Of a DNA stretch of 49,099 bases, positions 16,047 to 24,545 are shown piece after piece. The DNA comes from Bacteroidia bacterium (lineage in GTDB: Bacteria; Bacteroidota; Bacteroidia; Flavobacteriales; Flavobacteriaceae): assembly GCA_030427985.1 (NCBI GenBank), contig JAUIBH010000019.1:1-49099 (forward strand), written 5' to 3'. A model generated the notes under the pieces. The model was not told the origin of the DNA, ran no database searches, and worked only from the letters and a program-made list of their open reading frames with translations. Made by a program: the position numbers and the translations under genes. The stretch's first letter is position 1. Every line of letters starts with the position of its first letter.

Positions 16047-16805
16047 ATGTGCTACTCTACCAGACAGACCCGGGAACGGAAAGAACTGGAAAAACTGCTT
16101 TCCGTAAAGGCCATGTACGGTGATATCCACACCGATCTGGAACTCATTTATTTCCATGCCAACGGCTGGGGCCATCCCGTGATGTGGACCTTGGGCCAAG
16201 AAGAGCCCAACAACATGCTCCCGGCGATGTGGGGCATCATGCCTCCCAAGGAAAAGCAGGAAAATTATACGGAGTATTTCAAGAACCCGAAGACCTTTGG
16301 GGGACTGAACGCCAAATCCGAAAAGCTCTTTGACCACTTTGTGTACCGTTACTGCTGGGAAAACCAGCGGTGCATCATTCCCGTGGACGGTTTCTTCGAA
16401 CCACACAACACCAAGGTAAAGGCAAAGGGCAAGGATTTCAAGGTTCCCTTTTACTTCCATAGAAAGAACAGGGACCCCATATACCTAGCAGGTATCTACA
16501 CCAACACGGCTGATGGGCGCAGGACCTTTGCCGTACTCACCAAGGAAGCCACCCCCATGTTCGCCGAGATTCACAATGAGAAGAAACGGCGTCCCGTGAT
16601 CATCGACGACGAAAATTTAGATGCTTGGTTACATAACGGCAACAATGAATCGGACGTTCAAGATCTCATCGATGACGACCTCTGGGAAGGGAATCTGAAA
16701 GCCTATCCCGTCACCAAGGACCTCTATAGTAGAAGTGTGGATTCCAACTACACGGAAATCATTGATAAAGTGGACTACGAAGAGGTGTCGATTTCCTATG
16801 GATAA
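16047..16805 (+). CDS. SRAP (HMCES/YedK-type) abasic-site protein, copy 1
   Basis: The 252-residue protein has the catalytic layout of the SRAP family: Cys2, exposed after removal of Met1, Asn88 in FGGLNAKSE, Glu118 in PVDGFFEP and His176 in AEIHNEKKRRPVI. SRAP proteins form a thiazolidine cross-link between Cys2 and abasic sites in single-stranded DNA and so protect stalled forks. All active-site residues are present, so this copy should still work although its divergent polymerase neighbour is destroyed. It is about 80% identical by eye to the copy at 39818-40573. Confidence 0.93.
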   Translation: MCYSTRQTRERKELEKLLSVKAMYGDIHTDLELIYFHANGWGHPVMWTLGQEEPNNMLPAMWGIMPPKEKQENYTEYFKNPKTFGGLNAKSEKLFDHFVYRYCWENQRCIIPVDGFFEPHNTKVKAKGKDFKVPFYFHRKNRDPIYLAGIYTNTADGRRTFAVLTKEATPMFAEIHNEKKRRPVIIDDENLDAWLHNGNNESDVQDLIDDDLWEGNLKAYPVTKDLYSRSVDSNYTEIIDKVDYEEVSISYG

Positions 16806-17329
16806 TCATTAAAAAAAGGCTTCTTATATTAACGACCCCTTAAAATTTGTTGGGCGGACAATCGGATTTGCGGCCTTTCCAAGGCAAAGCCCCAAGAAGG
16901 GTTTGCAAAGGAAGGTCGCATCAAAATCCGTTTGGATGCCTTCCTTATTGGTTTTGAGCCAAATCAAAGGTCACTTTCACCATCAAGGGGTGCATGAAGA
17001 AATCAATCCATAAAATGGCAAATCAAAATAATGCAATGCTTACATAGATAATAACGGTAAAACTCGAGATCAGGATAAACAGTCCAAGGCCCTTGATAGG
17101 TTTTTTGTGTACTTCAAAAATATGAATGGAACGGGTAGGCATGAAAGCTAAATGACTTCACATATTTATAAATTATCGAACACAATATTGGAGAGGACAA
17201 AACTGATCCTGCATGGCCCGAATCAACAATTTTAATGGTCGTGATCAATTTCACTTCCCAATAAGGTCATTTCACCTATCTTTTTGGATGTTTCACTTTA
17301 AATTACTGATTTAAAGAATGTTACATTTT
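16806..17329. other. Intergenic region after SRAP copy 1
   Basis: This stretch of more than 500 bp separates SRAP from the repeat-containing secreted protein gene. In the intact copy ParB follows SRAP closely, so this region and the next three genes are extra here. The only possible gene is a 39-codon frame on the minus strand (listed separately). I see no terminator with a T-run and no homology to other parts of the window. Confidence 0.4.
17023..17142 (-). CDS. Possible 39-residue single-membrane-helix protein
   Basis: A frame from ATG 17142 to TGA at 17025-17023 encodes a basic N-terminus (FEVHKKPIKG) followed by one hydrophobic helix (LGLFILISSFTVIIYVSIALF). That is the usual shape of a small membrane protein. 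There is no clear promoter or partner gene, and a frame of this size could occur by chance. Confidence 0.25.
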   Translation of the reverse strand: MPTRSIHIFEVHKKPIKGLGLFILISSFTVIIYVSIALF

Positions 17330-17337
17330 TACCTTTG
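17330..17337 (+). promoter_or_regulatory. -7 element of the repeat-protein gene
   Basis: TACCTTTG matches the Bacteroidota -7 consensus TAnnTTTG and lies 38 bp upstream of the ATG at 17376, with an AT-rich leader between them. Confidence 0.5.
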
Positions 17338-17375
17338 CCAACGAAATCAGAAATAATAAAACAAAAAATAAAATC

Positions 17376-17789
17376 ATGAAAACAACAGCATTTCTAAGTT
17401 TGGTACTCTTGTCCACGACGTTAATGGCACATGAAGGTAACTCCGAATGCAACAAGGGATGCACCACCCTATCGATACAGGATATAATATTCATCGAACC
17501 AGAAGAGGAAATCCATCTTGGTTTTGACACTGCGCTGTACCTGCCCGAAGGTTTTGACCCCTATGCGGGTATGGGGACCGTTGTGGACAGGATTCCATTT
17601 ATCGAAGAAGAAGTGGAAATCCATCTTGGCTTTGATACTGCCCCCTATTTGCCTGAGGGGTTTAATCCCTACGAAGGTATGGTGTTCGATATCAACGAAA
17701 TAGAGGTAGTGGAAATGGAGGAAAACATAGAGTTGGATTTTGATATCCAAAAGTATCTCCCTAAAGGTTTCAATGCACTTGCCAAATAA
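17376..17789 (+). CDS. Secreted protein with three ~40-residue repeats
   Basis: The 137-residue protein has a signal peptide (MKTTAFLSLVLLSTTLMA) and a short Cys-containing segment (ECNKGC). Three repeats follow, whose cores are HLGFDTALYLPEGFDPYAG, HLGFDTAPYLPEGFNPYEG and ELDFDIQKYLPKGFNALAK. Each repeat is preceded by an acidic stretch. The motif (F)D(T)xxYLPeGFnpY has no function known to me. It is followed by a strong terminator at 17819 and then by a LytS/LytTR pair, so it is a one-gene transcript with its own promoter. It could be an envelope or cell-surface signal protein; that is inference. Confidence 0.8.
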   Translation: MKTTAFLSLVLLSTTLMAHEGNSECNKGCTTLSIQDIIFIEPEEEIHLGFDTALYLPEGFDPYAGMGTVVDRIPFIEEEVEIHLGFDTAPYLPEGFNPYEGMVFDINEIEVVEMEENIELDFDIQKYLPKGFNALAK

Positions 17790-17818
17790 GGGTGCAAAAA
17801 TGGGCCAATCCCTCCAAG

Positions 17819-17846
17819 GCCTTCAATCTACATTGAAGGCTTTTTT
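17819..17846 (+). terminator. Rho-independent terminator
   Basis: The stem GCCTTCAAT/ATTGAAGGC is perfect over nine pairs with a CTAC loop and is followed by six T. It ends the transcript of the repeat-protein gene 29 bp after its stop codon. Confidence 0.9.
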
Positions 17847-17891
17847 ATCTATGGGGACAAGAACCGGAGACCCTTCAAGTTAAAATTACCG

Positions 17892-17899
17892 TAAATTTG
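17892..17899 (+). promoter_or_regulatory. -7 element of the LytS/LytTR operon
   Basis: TAAATTTG fits TAnnTTTG and lies 17 bp upstream of the kinase ATG. The distance implies a very short leader, as is common in Bacteroidota. Confidence 0.5.
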
Positions 17900-17916
17900 A
17901 ATCGTTCCGAACAACA

Positions 17917-18960
17917 ATGATTTCCATGGCCTTAAAACATGTCAAACAAGCCACCATAATCAAGATAGCCTTGCTGCTTGCGATATTGGCATCCCTCCCC
18001 AAGACCATCTTCCTATACGACATGATCAGTCAGGGCAATCTTGACTTTTCAGGGCTACAGATCAAAGACCTGCCCTACCGCCTTGTTTTTATCTTCCTGT
18101 TCTCCTGGGCCATATTGGAATTGAACGCCAACATCAGCTATGCCAGGTTCAAGTGGTCGACACCGGTGCGGATAAGTGTCCTGTTCTTAGCAAATATTGC
18201 CATCTTTTTGATGGCCCTTACCTTGTTCAAGAATCTATATCCAATTCTACTGGACACAGAAATGACAACTAGGGATAAAGGCTTTTCGAACTTTACCTTT
18301 GGCAATTTGTTGATCGCATTGTTCTTTATCGGAAGGATCCTACGCCTACAGGCCGACAAGCAAGAAAGTAGGATCGAGAACGAACATCTTAAACAACAGA
18401 GCCTCCAGAACGAACTAATGGCCTTGAAAAACCAAATCGATCCGCACTTTTTGTTCAATTCCCTCAATTCATTGACCTCACTCATCCGTGATAACGAAAA
18501 GGCCACACAATTCGTTCGGAAGCTATCCTTTATGTACCGTTATATTTTAAAGAGCGGTGAAAGCGATCTTGTCAGTTTAAGGGAAGAATTAAAATTTCTG
18601 GAAAGCTATACCTATCTGATCCGCACAAGGTACCGTGACCGTTTCAGCATCGATATACAAATAGAGGATGTATTTCTACAAGAGGAAATCCCACCATTGG
18701 CCTTGCAATTGTTGGTCGAAAATGCCGTAAAGCACAACGAGATCTCGGAAACAAATCCTTTGGAAGTGAAAATTTATTCAAGGGAAGGCTCGATATTCGT
18801 CGACAACATCATGAGACCGCGCACCACTATTGGCGAAGGCACCAAACATGGACTCTTGAACCTCAAGAAAAGGTACATTCTTGTCTGCCACAAAGAAATC
18901 ACGGTACGCACCGAAAATAATATCTTTAGTGTGGAACTCCCTGTAAAAACAGCAGCATGA
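17917..18960 (+). CDS. LytS-type sensor histidine kinase
   Basis: The 347-residue protein has about four membrane helices in residues 1-140, a coiled coil (ADKQESRIENEHLKQQSLQ), and then the His_kinase domain with phospho-acceptor His in QIDPHFLFNSLNSL near 186. The ATP-binding part has the N-box in LLVENAVKHN near 267. There is no extracellular sensor domain, so the membrane region itself probably senses the signal. Its stop overlaps the regulator start by four bases (ATGA). The pair is not part of the intact dnaE-dinB-SRAP-ParB module and may be an insertion between SRAP and ParB copy 1. Confidence 0.92.
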   Translation: MISMALKHVKQATIIKIALLLAILASLPKTIFLYDMISQGNLDFSGLQIKDLPYRLVFIFLFSWAILELNANISYARFKWSTPVRISVLFLANIAIFLMALTLFKNLYPILLDTEMTTRDKGFSNFTFGNLLIALFFIGRILRLQADKQESRIENEHLKQQSLQNELMALKNQIDPHFLFNSLNSLTSLIRDNEKATQFVRKLSFMYRYILKSGESDLVSLREELKFLESYTYLIRTRYRDRFSIDIQIEDVFLQEEIPPLALQLLVENAVKHNEISETNPLEVKIYSREGSIFVDNIMRPRTTIGEGTKHGLLNLKKRYILVCHKEITVRTENNIFSVELPVKTAA

Positions 18961-19718
18961 AGGTAGTAATCGTAGAAGATGAATTGGCAGCAAGTGATAA
19001 TCTTGCCTATCTGCTACACGCCATAGATGATGATATTGAAATTCTTACAGTACTTGATTCGGTAAAATCTTCGGTGGAATATTTTTCAAAGCCCCATGAG
19101 GTGGAATTGATCTTTATGGACATCCATCTTGCCGATGGTGTCTCGTTCGAAATTTTTGATAAGGTAACCCTAAATGTTCCGGTGATTTTCACAACTGCCT
19201 ATAACAAATACGCCTTAAAAGCATTCAAGTTCAACAGTATCGATTATTTGTTAAAACCCATAGACAAGGATGAATTATCGGACGCACTGGAACAGTTCAA
19301 GGTGCAGAACAAACAGAAAGGGATTACCGACCACCAAATAAAAGACCTGATTGATTTGGTCGGTAGGAAGGCCAAGACATATCGATCTACTTTTTTGGTG
19401 CACAATCGTGACGAAATGATTCCCCTAAAAACCGAAAAAATTGCTTATTTCAGAATTGACACGGGAATTGTAAAAGGGATTACTTTCGATAATAAATCGT
19501 ACAGTATGGACAATAACCTGGAAGACATCGAGGAGGAATTGGACCCCGAGCTCTTTTATAGGGCCAGCAGGCAGTTCATCATAAACCGTGAGGCCATTGT
19601 GAACATCAAACAATACTTCAACGGCAAACTCATCGTTGTGGTGAATCCTGCTTGTGATAAGCGGATTGTAGTAAGCAAGGCCAAGGCAATCGGATTTAAA
19701 ACATGGGTGGGTTCTTGA
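18957..19718 (+). CDS. LytTR-family response regulator
   Basis: The 253-residue protein joins a receiver domain (about 1-120) to a LytTR DNA-binding domain (about 145-250). The receiver has Glu-Asp near 7-8, the phospho-Asp in LIFMDIHLADG near 54, Thr in IFTTAYN and Lys in YLLKPID. The LytTR part has the typical pattern of IAYFRIDTG, EEELDPELFYRASRQFIIN and the end RIVVSKAKAIGFKTW. It is translationally coupled to the kinase. Its targets are unknown; the upstream repeat-protein gene is a nearby candidate. Confidence 0.93.
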   Translation: MKVVIVEDELAASDNLAYLLHAIDDDIEILTVLDSVKSSVEYFSKPHEVELIFMDIHLADGVSFEIFDKVTLNVPVIFTTAYNKYALKAFKFNSIDYLLKPIDKDELSDALEQFKVQNKQKGITDHQIKDLIDLVGRKAKTYRSTFLVHNRDEMIPLKTEKIAYFRIDTGIVKGITFDNKSYSMDNNLEDIEEELDPELFYRASRQFIINREAIVNIKQYFNGKLIVVVNPACDKRIVVSKAKAIGFKTWVGS

Positions 19719-19953
19719 TTCACCGCTCCCTCCCAAAGGTCGCCTGTCCTTTTGGACCATGCCCATACTTCGCCTACCTATCAGGTATTCGCATGCCCTC
19801 TGGGGTCATTCAAACAATCGAAAAGAAAAACACCATAGAATTTAAAAAATAACAAATGGCTCCCGAACCCATTTGCGCAATCGGATCACAAGTACCCAAA
19901 ACAACCATTTTAGGTGAAGACGCGTAGTGTCCAAAAAAGAAGATTCCCTTGAT

Positions 19954-19984
19954 AAAAAAAGGAGGGACCTGTTTCCAGATCCCT
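19954..19984 (-). terminator. Rho-independent terminator of ParB copy 1
   Basis: On the minus strand the stem AGGGATCTG pairs with CAGGTCCCT (one U-G pair) around a GAAA tetraloop. A run of seven T follows after two bases. It lies 14 bp beyond the ParB stop codon. Confidence 0.85.
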
Positions 19985-19997
19985 TCATTTATACAAA

Positions 19998-21794
19998 TCA
20001 ATCCTTCAATACCTCGGCCTGCTGTTCCAGAACCAAGATCCTTTCCTTGATCCGTGCTTCACGCTCTTGACGTTTTCCGGCATAAGTGTCCTCAATGACT
20101 GCGATCTTGTCCCTGTAAAAGGATTGCATCGCCATGTAGAAGGATTGGTTGGTCAGGTCATTGGTGTGGTTGCTTTCCCCAAGGTGTACCTGTCGGGTCA
20201 ACAGGAACCGTAGTAGTTTGTGTAACATCTCTTTCTTGAAGTTTTGTTTGAACTGGGCCACAAGTTCCTCTCTGGATAGCTGGGAATCATCCCCAAAAAA
20301 ATCCTCAAAATGTTCCCGTTGGCCATAGTATCCGATATTGTTTTCGAACAAGGAGATGGAGATGGCCACCATTTCATCAATCGACAATGCCTTCTTTTGG
20401 TCAATATAATCGGTCTCCCGAATCATCTCAACCACATCTTTGAACTGGTTGTTGTTCTCAATCTCCTTTTTCCGCAGTTCCCTCGTATTGATCTTGATGA
20501 TCTGTTCCGCGGGAGTACATTCCGACATCTTTCTTTTCTCCAATGACTTGACATCTGAACCTCTATCATCGGATTCCTCTCTGATTTTTACATAAATGGC
20601 TTGGGTCAAATAGGAATCCGGTTCCAGTAAAATACCCTTTCCAAACCCATGATCCATGGCATTGTCCCATTTCTCCTTTTCCTCAGTATAGGATTCCAAG
20701 GCCTCGTCCAGGAACTTGGTCAATTCTTCCTCTGTGTATTCATAGTGCCGGTACTCCTCTTTAATGCTTTCCATGGTAGGGGCAACAGGCTCCTTTAAAA
20801 TGTCCAGTTCATTGGTCAAATGCACCTCAAGACCCTCTTTTTCCATTTGGGCCATGACCCATTGATTGCGCTCCTCGTCCACCCAATATTTGCTAATGTT
20901 GGGCACCAGTTTCAATCCTTCCTTTTTCACTCTTTTCAAGAGTTTCATAAAAGTCTTGGTCTTTTTGTTCTCAAAGCAGGATGTCCGGGTACAGACCATC
21001 TTTCCTTCCCCGAATAGGTTCCCTTGGTTGGCTGCATTAAAAGGGCAGACATTACATGCACCGGCTTTGGGTACCAAGGTCTTGTCGGTCACATCAAAAC
21101 AGGCTTGGGTCAAATCAAAGCTCCGGTTATCAATCATCCGCTTGACCCGATGTTCCTGAAAATCCCCTTCCATGCTTTCCAGCATCAATTTTTGCTCTTC
21201 CGACTCGAAAAGGGCCACGGCCACACCAAGGCCCAGGGTCATCTCCCCTCTTCTGACAAAGGTCTTGAAACCTTCAATCAATCCTGCCAATTTAACCCGT
21301 TGCCGAACATAATTTTCAGAGCGGCCCAAGCGCTGGGCAATCTCAGTAGGTTCATATCGGTCCAAGAGAAACTGGATGGCCTCGGCCTCCTCTGTGGGTT
21401 CCACATCCTTCCGTTGCAGGTTCTCAATGATCTGGACTTCCAGTACTTCCGTATCGACATAGTCCCTTACCATGGCCGGGATAGTGGTCAATCCTGCCAA
21501 TTTACTTGCACGAAACCGCCTTTCACCCATGACAATGATATAGCCGTCATCAGATTTTCGCACTGTGATCGGCTGCAAGACCCCATGTTGGGCAATGCTC
21601 TGTGCCAGTTGGTTCAGACTTTGGTCATCAAAGGTTTTTCGGGGTTGCCCGGAATCGGGGGATACCAATCCGACATCCAACATTTGGATCTGTGGGATGG
21701 TTGTTGCATCCCTGTGGGTTTTGGACTTCCTTGGTTTGGATACTTGCCCATTGTTCACTTTGCGTGTCGCTCTTTTTTTTGATCTTGTTTCCAT
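19998..21794 (-). CDS. ParB/Spo0J-like DNA-binding protein, copy 1 (orphan)
   Basis: I choose ATG 21794 because the paralogue starts at the matching place; an in-frame extension upstream is not conserved as protein. The 598-residue product has the ParB N-terminal domain with the CTP-binding motif GERRFRA at 90-96 and ENLQRKD near 124. A KorB-type helix-turn-helix follows (EPTEIAQRLGRSENYVRQRVKLAGLI). A zinc-like cluster with Cys247, Cys250, Cys268 and Cys273 lies around CNVCPFNAANQGNLFG, and the C-terminal half is long, acidic and helical. No ParA gene is nearby. Canonical ParB proteins segregate DNA; this type with the four-Cys motif is found on mobile elements and beside repair genes, so another role is possible. 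Confidence 0.88.
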   Translation of the reverse strand: METRSKKRATRKVNNGQVSKPRKSKTHRDATTIPQIQMLDVGLVSPDSGQPRKTFDDQSLNQLAQSIAQHGVLQPITVRKSDDGYIIVMGERRFRASKLAGLTTIPAMVRDYVDTEVLEVQIIENLQRKDVEPTEEAEAIQFLLDRYEPTEIAQRLGRSENYVRQRVKLAGLIEGFKTFVRRGEMTLGLGVAVALFESEEQKLMLESMEGDFQEHRVKRMIDNRSFDLTQACFDVTDKTLVPKAGACNVCPFNAANQGNLFGEGKMVCTRTSCFENKKTKTFMKLLKRVKKEGLKLVPNISKYWVDEERNQWVMAQMEKEGLEVHLTNELDILKEPVAPTMESIKEEYRHYEYTEEELTKFLDEALESYTEEKEKWDNAMDHGFGKGILLEPDSYLTQAIYVKIREESDDRGSDVKSLEKRKMSECTPAEQIIKINTRELRKKEIENNNQFKDVVEMIRETDYIDQKKALSIDEMVAISISLFENNIGYYGQREHFEDFFGDDSQLSREELVAQFKQNFKKEMLHKLLRFLLTRQVHLGESNHTNDLTNQSFYMAMQSFYRDKIAVIEDTYAGKRQEREARIKERILVLEQQAEVLKD

Positions 21795-21875
21795 GATTCT
21801 TGGATTTTTGATTAAACAATATTTGAGCGGACACCAAGCGGAAGACAAAATTTTGGAGCGGCAAGGAAACGGAAT
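21795..21875. repeat. Conserved ParB upstream region, copy 1 (left part)
   Basis: These bases match 42448-42528 upstream of the ParB paralogue at most positions, including ACAATATTTGAGC and CAAAATTTTGGAGCGGC. Similarity stops sharply after GGAAT at 21871-21875. In the other copy the same GGAAT continues into AAAAAGTGAC, which is found here at 28031. The conserved leader probably holds the ParB promoter. Confidence 0.75.
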
Positions 21876-22091
21876 CGTTACTTTACCAACATAACAATTA
21901 GAGGTAAAGAAAATTTGTTTTTACTATTACATAAACAGTTCCACTTACTGCATTAGCTTTTGAAACGGAATAGAAAAAATCTACCATTTATATCAAGTAC
22001 AGTAAGTTTTTGAGTTAAAGCCAGAGAGTATTTCGGGTAAAACCCACTAACGATTTAAGCCGCTCAATTGGAACATATCACAACTTAAATT
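21876..22091 (+). other. IS110 left end, candidate bridge RNA region
   Basis: The 216 bp between the insertion breakpoint and the transposase start are non-coding. IS110-group elements encode a structured bridge RNA in this position. A small hairpin GGGTAAAACCC near 22036 is visible, but I cannot fold the whole region. The assignment rests on the transposase family and the length of the left end. Confidence 0.4.
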
Positions 22092-23123
22092 ATGAATATA
22101 TACGGAATTGACCTGTCCAAGGAAAAGTTTGATGTGAGCTTTCTTGATAAGGGTAAAGAGAGAAAAAAGATTGTACCCAATAACTTCAAGGGCATCTGCA
22201 AGTTTTTAAAGCTATTGACCGATGACAGTCTATTAGTAGCCGAACATACTGGAAGCTACGGTGACTTGCTGGTACACCTCTGTTATCAGTACAATATTAA
22301 AATCGCATTGGTTTCTGGCTACAACATTAAACATAGCCTGGGGCTACAGAGAGGTAAAAGTGATTCAAAAGACGCCTACCGAATTCGAAAATACGGGGTA
22401 AGATTCTATGAAGAATTACATCTTGCAGTACCAAAGCATGAATCTGTGAAAGAGCTTAAAGAACTATATGTCCTTCGTGAACAGTTATCGAAAAGTAGAA
22501 AGTCTCTCCTTTTAGGGCATGAAGCAAGAAAACAGAGTCCATCTAAGAGTATTGCAGCCTACCAAAGCTACAAAAGAGCAATCTCAAATTTGGAAGAAGA
22601 AATTGGAACTATTGAAATCGAAATAGAAAAGGTTATCCAAAACAATAAAGAACTAAAAGACAATTATCAGTTGATTACAAGTATAACTGGGATCGGACCG
22701 GTAATAGCCAACAACCTTATCATTAAAACAGAAAATTTTAAACGTATTTCCACGGCTAAAAAAGCTGCCGCATTTGCCGGTGTGTGCCCATACCCCAATT
22801 CATCGGGAAAAATGTCTTGGAAGGCAAAAACAAGCCATATAGCCGACAAGAAACTGAAATCACTACTATTCCTTGCAGCAAAAACGGCTGTAACACACAA
22901 TAAGGAATATAGTTTATATGCTAAACGAAAAAAGCTTGAAGGAAAACCTTATTATTTAATAATGAACAATGTATCCAATAAAATGCTTAGAACGGTTTAT
23001 GGCATTATACAAAGTAGAAAACCATATGACCTGAAACACATTTGTAATGACCCGAGAAAAAAGGTTTGTCCCAAGGTTTCCGATTTATCTCAGCAAGGTG
23101 AATCAAGTAATGGGTTGAACTAA
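22092..23123 (+). CDS. IS110-family transposase
   Basis: The 343-residue protein has an N-terminal RuvC-like DEDD domain with YGIDLSKEKFDV (Asp6), LVAEHTGSYG and KSDSKDAYRI. A C-terminal Transposase_20 domain follows, with SITGIGPVIANNL, AAFAGVCPYPNSSGKM and KLKSLLFLAA. The Ser in the SSG motif is the likely catalytic residue of that domain. Length and residues are intact, so it may be active. IS110 transposases work with a bridge RNA that picks target and donor sites. The element sits in the region upstream of ParB copy 1. Confidence 0.95.
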   Translation: MNIYGIDLSKEKFDVSFLDKGKERKKIVPNNFKGICKFLKLLTDDSLLVAEHTGSYGDLLVHLCYQYNIKIALVSGYNIKHSLGLQRGKSDSKDAYRIRKYGVRFYEELHLAVPKHESVKELKELYVLREQLSKSRKSLLLGHEARKQSPSKSIAAYQSYKRAISNLEEEIGTIEIEIEKVIQNNKELKDNYQLITSITGIGPVIANNLIIKTENFKRISTAKKAAAFAGVCPYPNSSGKMSWKAKTSHIADKKLKSLLFLAAKTAVTHNKEYSLYAKRKKLEGKPYYLIMNNVSNKMLRTVYGIIQSRKPYDLKHICNDPRKKVCPKVSDLSQQGESSNGLN

Positions 23124-23276
23124 TATATCTTGGAGTTTAAAATCAAGAATCATTGTTGTTCCATAAAAGGTAATTTAACCAGACTACTAAAGAAGACCAA
23201 AAACTGGAATAGGATATCGTTCGTTTGGATTCCATCCTTAAGTAAAACGGTCGTCGAAAAGAAGCAGTATCTATTT

Positions 23277-23317
23277 ATTTAAGTATTTGCTTAAATTATT
23301 ATATACATGTAACTTTG
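23277..23317 (+). promoter_or_regulatory. arsR promoter with inverted-repeat operator
   Basis: The -7 element TAACTTTG (23310-23317) and a -33 TTTG (23286-23289) are 20 bp apart, a good Bacteroidota promoter. The -33 element lies inside the inverted repeat ATTTAAG-N6-CTTAAAT (23277-23296). Such a site is what an ArsR-type dimer would bind to block its own promoter. Confidence 0.7.
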
Positions 23318-23332
23318 TCGGAAAGAATACAT

Positions 23333-23704
23333 ATGAAATTTGAAACCAGTTGTATCAGGGCAGAAGCCGACCATGTTCAAATTCTTCGCTGTAAAGAAGA
23401 TTTGAACGCTGTATCAACTTCCATTGAAGCCATAAGTAAAATTATGGCACTGGCCGGCAATGAAGTTAGGTTTAAGATATTGTTTTTGTTACAGCGGGAA
23501 ACTGAATTATGTCCTTGCGACTTTGCGGATATTCTGGAAATGAGCGTTCCCGCTATTTCCCAGCACTTACGTAAGATGAGGGATGTAAATGTCATTTCCA
23601 CCCGTAGAGAAGGTCAAACTATCTTTTATAGTATTTCAAAGGAAAACGAAGCTTTTTTAACTTCTATTTTGAGTAACATAGAATCCGAAAGGAAAATTGC
23701 ATAA
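23333..23704 (+). CDS. ArsR/SmtB-family metal-responsive repressor
   Basis: The start at ATG 23333 is preferred because an upstream TTG start would lie within the -7 promoter element. The 123-residue protein has the ArsR winged helix, with NEVRFKILFLLQ, the recognition region MSVPAISQHLRKM and the wing TRREGQTIFYSI. The alpha-3 metal motif ELCPCD keeps the two Cys of the ELCxCD site of As/Hg-sensing ArsR proteins; additional Cys near residues 5 and 20 may complete it. Release of the repressor by a soft metal would turn on the MerTP gene one base downstream of its stop codon. Confidence 0.88.
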   Translation: MKFETSCIRAEADHVQILRCKEDLNAVSTSIEAISKIMALAGNEVRFKILFLLQRETELCPCDFADILEMSVPAISQHLRKMRDVNVISTRREGQTIFYSISKENEAFLTSILSNIESERKIA

Positions 23705-23705
23705 T

Positions 23706-24308
23706 ATGAAAAAAACATTGACATCCAATCGAACTGCTTTTGCTGGATTGTTTTCAGCCATTGTAGCCTCACTGTGTTGTATTACCCCTGTCCTGGCGTT
23801 GCTGTCCGGCACGACTGGAATCGCTTCTACCTTTTCTTGGGTAGAACCTTATAGACCTATTTTGATAGGTGCGACTGTTTTGATTCTTGGTTTTGCTTGG
23901 TATCAAAAATTAAAACCGCGTCCACAGGATATTGATTGCGCTTGTGATGATGATAAACCTAAATTTATTCAAACCAAAAAGTTCTTGTTTTTGGTTACTA
24001 TTTTTGCTGGTATAATGTTGGCATTCCCTTACTATTCACATATGTATTATTCCAACTCCAATGTTGAAAAGCAAGTCGTATTTGTATCTGAAAGTAACGT
24101 AAGTGAATTGACCTATTCCATTCAAGGGATGACCTGTGCTGGTTGCGAAGCCCATATTGAAAACGAGGTAAATAAACTAGAGGGTGTTTTAGGGGTAGAT
24201 GCAAATTATGAGACTTCCAAAGCTTTTGTAAAGTTTGACAGAAGTAAGGTAAGTGCTAATGAAATAGTATCTGCTATTGGAAAAACGGGATATAAAATCA
24301 TAGAATAA
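23706..24308 (+). CDS. merTP: MerT-MerP fusion, mercuric/soft-metal transport protein
   Basis: The 200-residue protein joins a MerT-like membrane part to a MerP-like domain. The first membrane helix has the vicinal Cys pair in SLCCITPVLALLSG that takes Hg(II) in MerT. Two more helices follow, with a CACDD loop between helices two and three. After about residue 130 an HMA domain has GMTCAGCEAH and ends in ANEIVSAIGKTGYKI. In known mer operons this moves Hg(II) inward to the reductase MerA, but no merA lies in this window. The gene overlaps the next by one base (TAATG). Confidence 0.85.
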   Translation: MKKTLTSNRTAFAGLFSAIVASLCCITPVLALLSGTTGIASTFSWVEPYRPILIGATVLILGFAWYQKLKPRPQDIDCACDDDKPKFIQTKKFLFLVTIFAGIMLAFPYYSHMYYSNSNVEKQVVFVSESNVSELTYSIQGMTCAGCEAHIENEVNKLEGVLGVDANYETSKAFVKFDRSKVSANEIVSAIGKTGYKIIE

Positions 24309-24517
24309 TGGAAGCTATTTTAGAATCAACGATCAAGTGTCCAAACTGTGGACATAGGAAAGAGGAAGAAATGCCAACGACAGCTTGCCAATTCTTTTAT
24401 GATTGTGAAAATTGCAAAGAAGTATTACGTCCAAAAGAGGGCGATTGTTGTGTATTCTGCTCCTATGGCACCGTTGCCTGTCCATCCGTTCAGGAAAGCT
24501 CTCTATGTTGCGAGTAA
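24308..24517 (+). CDS. GDCCVxC-domain small Cys-rich protein
   Basis: The 69-residue protein has ten Cys. It begins with a CPNCGH knuckle, has CENCKE in the middle, and then GDCCVFCSYGTVACP, the hallmark of the GDCCVxC (seleno)protein family found in mer-type operons. All positions are Cys codons; no selenocysteine TGA is seen. It ends in CCE. The protein is probably cytoplasmic and may receive metal from MerTP. It overlaps the MerTP stop by one base. Confidence 0.85.
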   Translation: MEAILESTIKCPNCGHRKEEEMPTTACQFFYDCENCKEVLRPKEGDCCVFCSYGTVACPSVQESSLCCE

Positions 24518-24530
24518 ATTTGAAAAATTA

Positions 24531-24545
24531 TTTGGGGACCACCCT
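24531..24545 (+). promoter_or_regulatory. Candidate CsoR operator in front of csoR
   Basis: TTTGGGGACCACCCT here differs by one base from the site at 25007-25021 before the thioredoxin-like gene. The G-rich/C-rich composition is like known CsoR/RcnR operators. It lies 36 bp before the csoR start. Confidence 0.45.

Noticed and set aside
15438-16460. Open minus-strand frame of 340 codons
   Set aside because: It is the antisense of the SRAP gene, the Y-polymerase remnant and the antisense of the truncated unknown gene joined by chance; only the 75-codon polymerase part is homologous to a real protein.
23315-23332. TTG start for arsR
   Set aside because: The TTG is part of the -7 element TAACTTTG; ATG 23333 is the better start.
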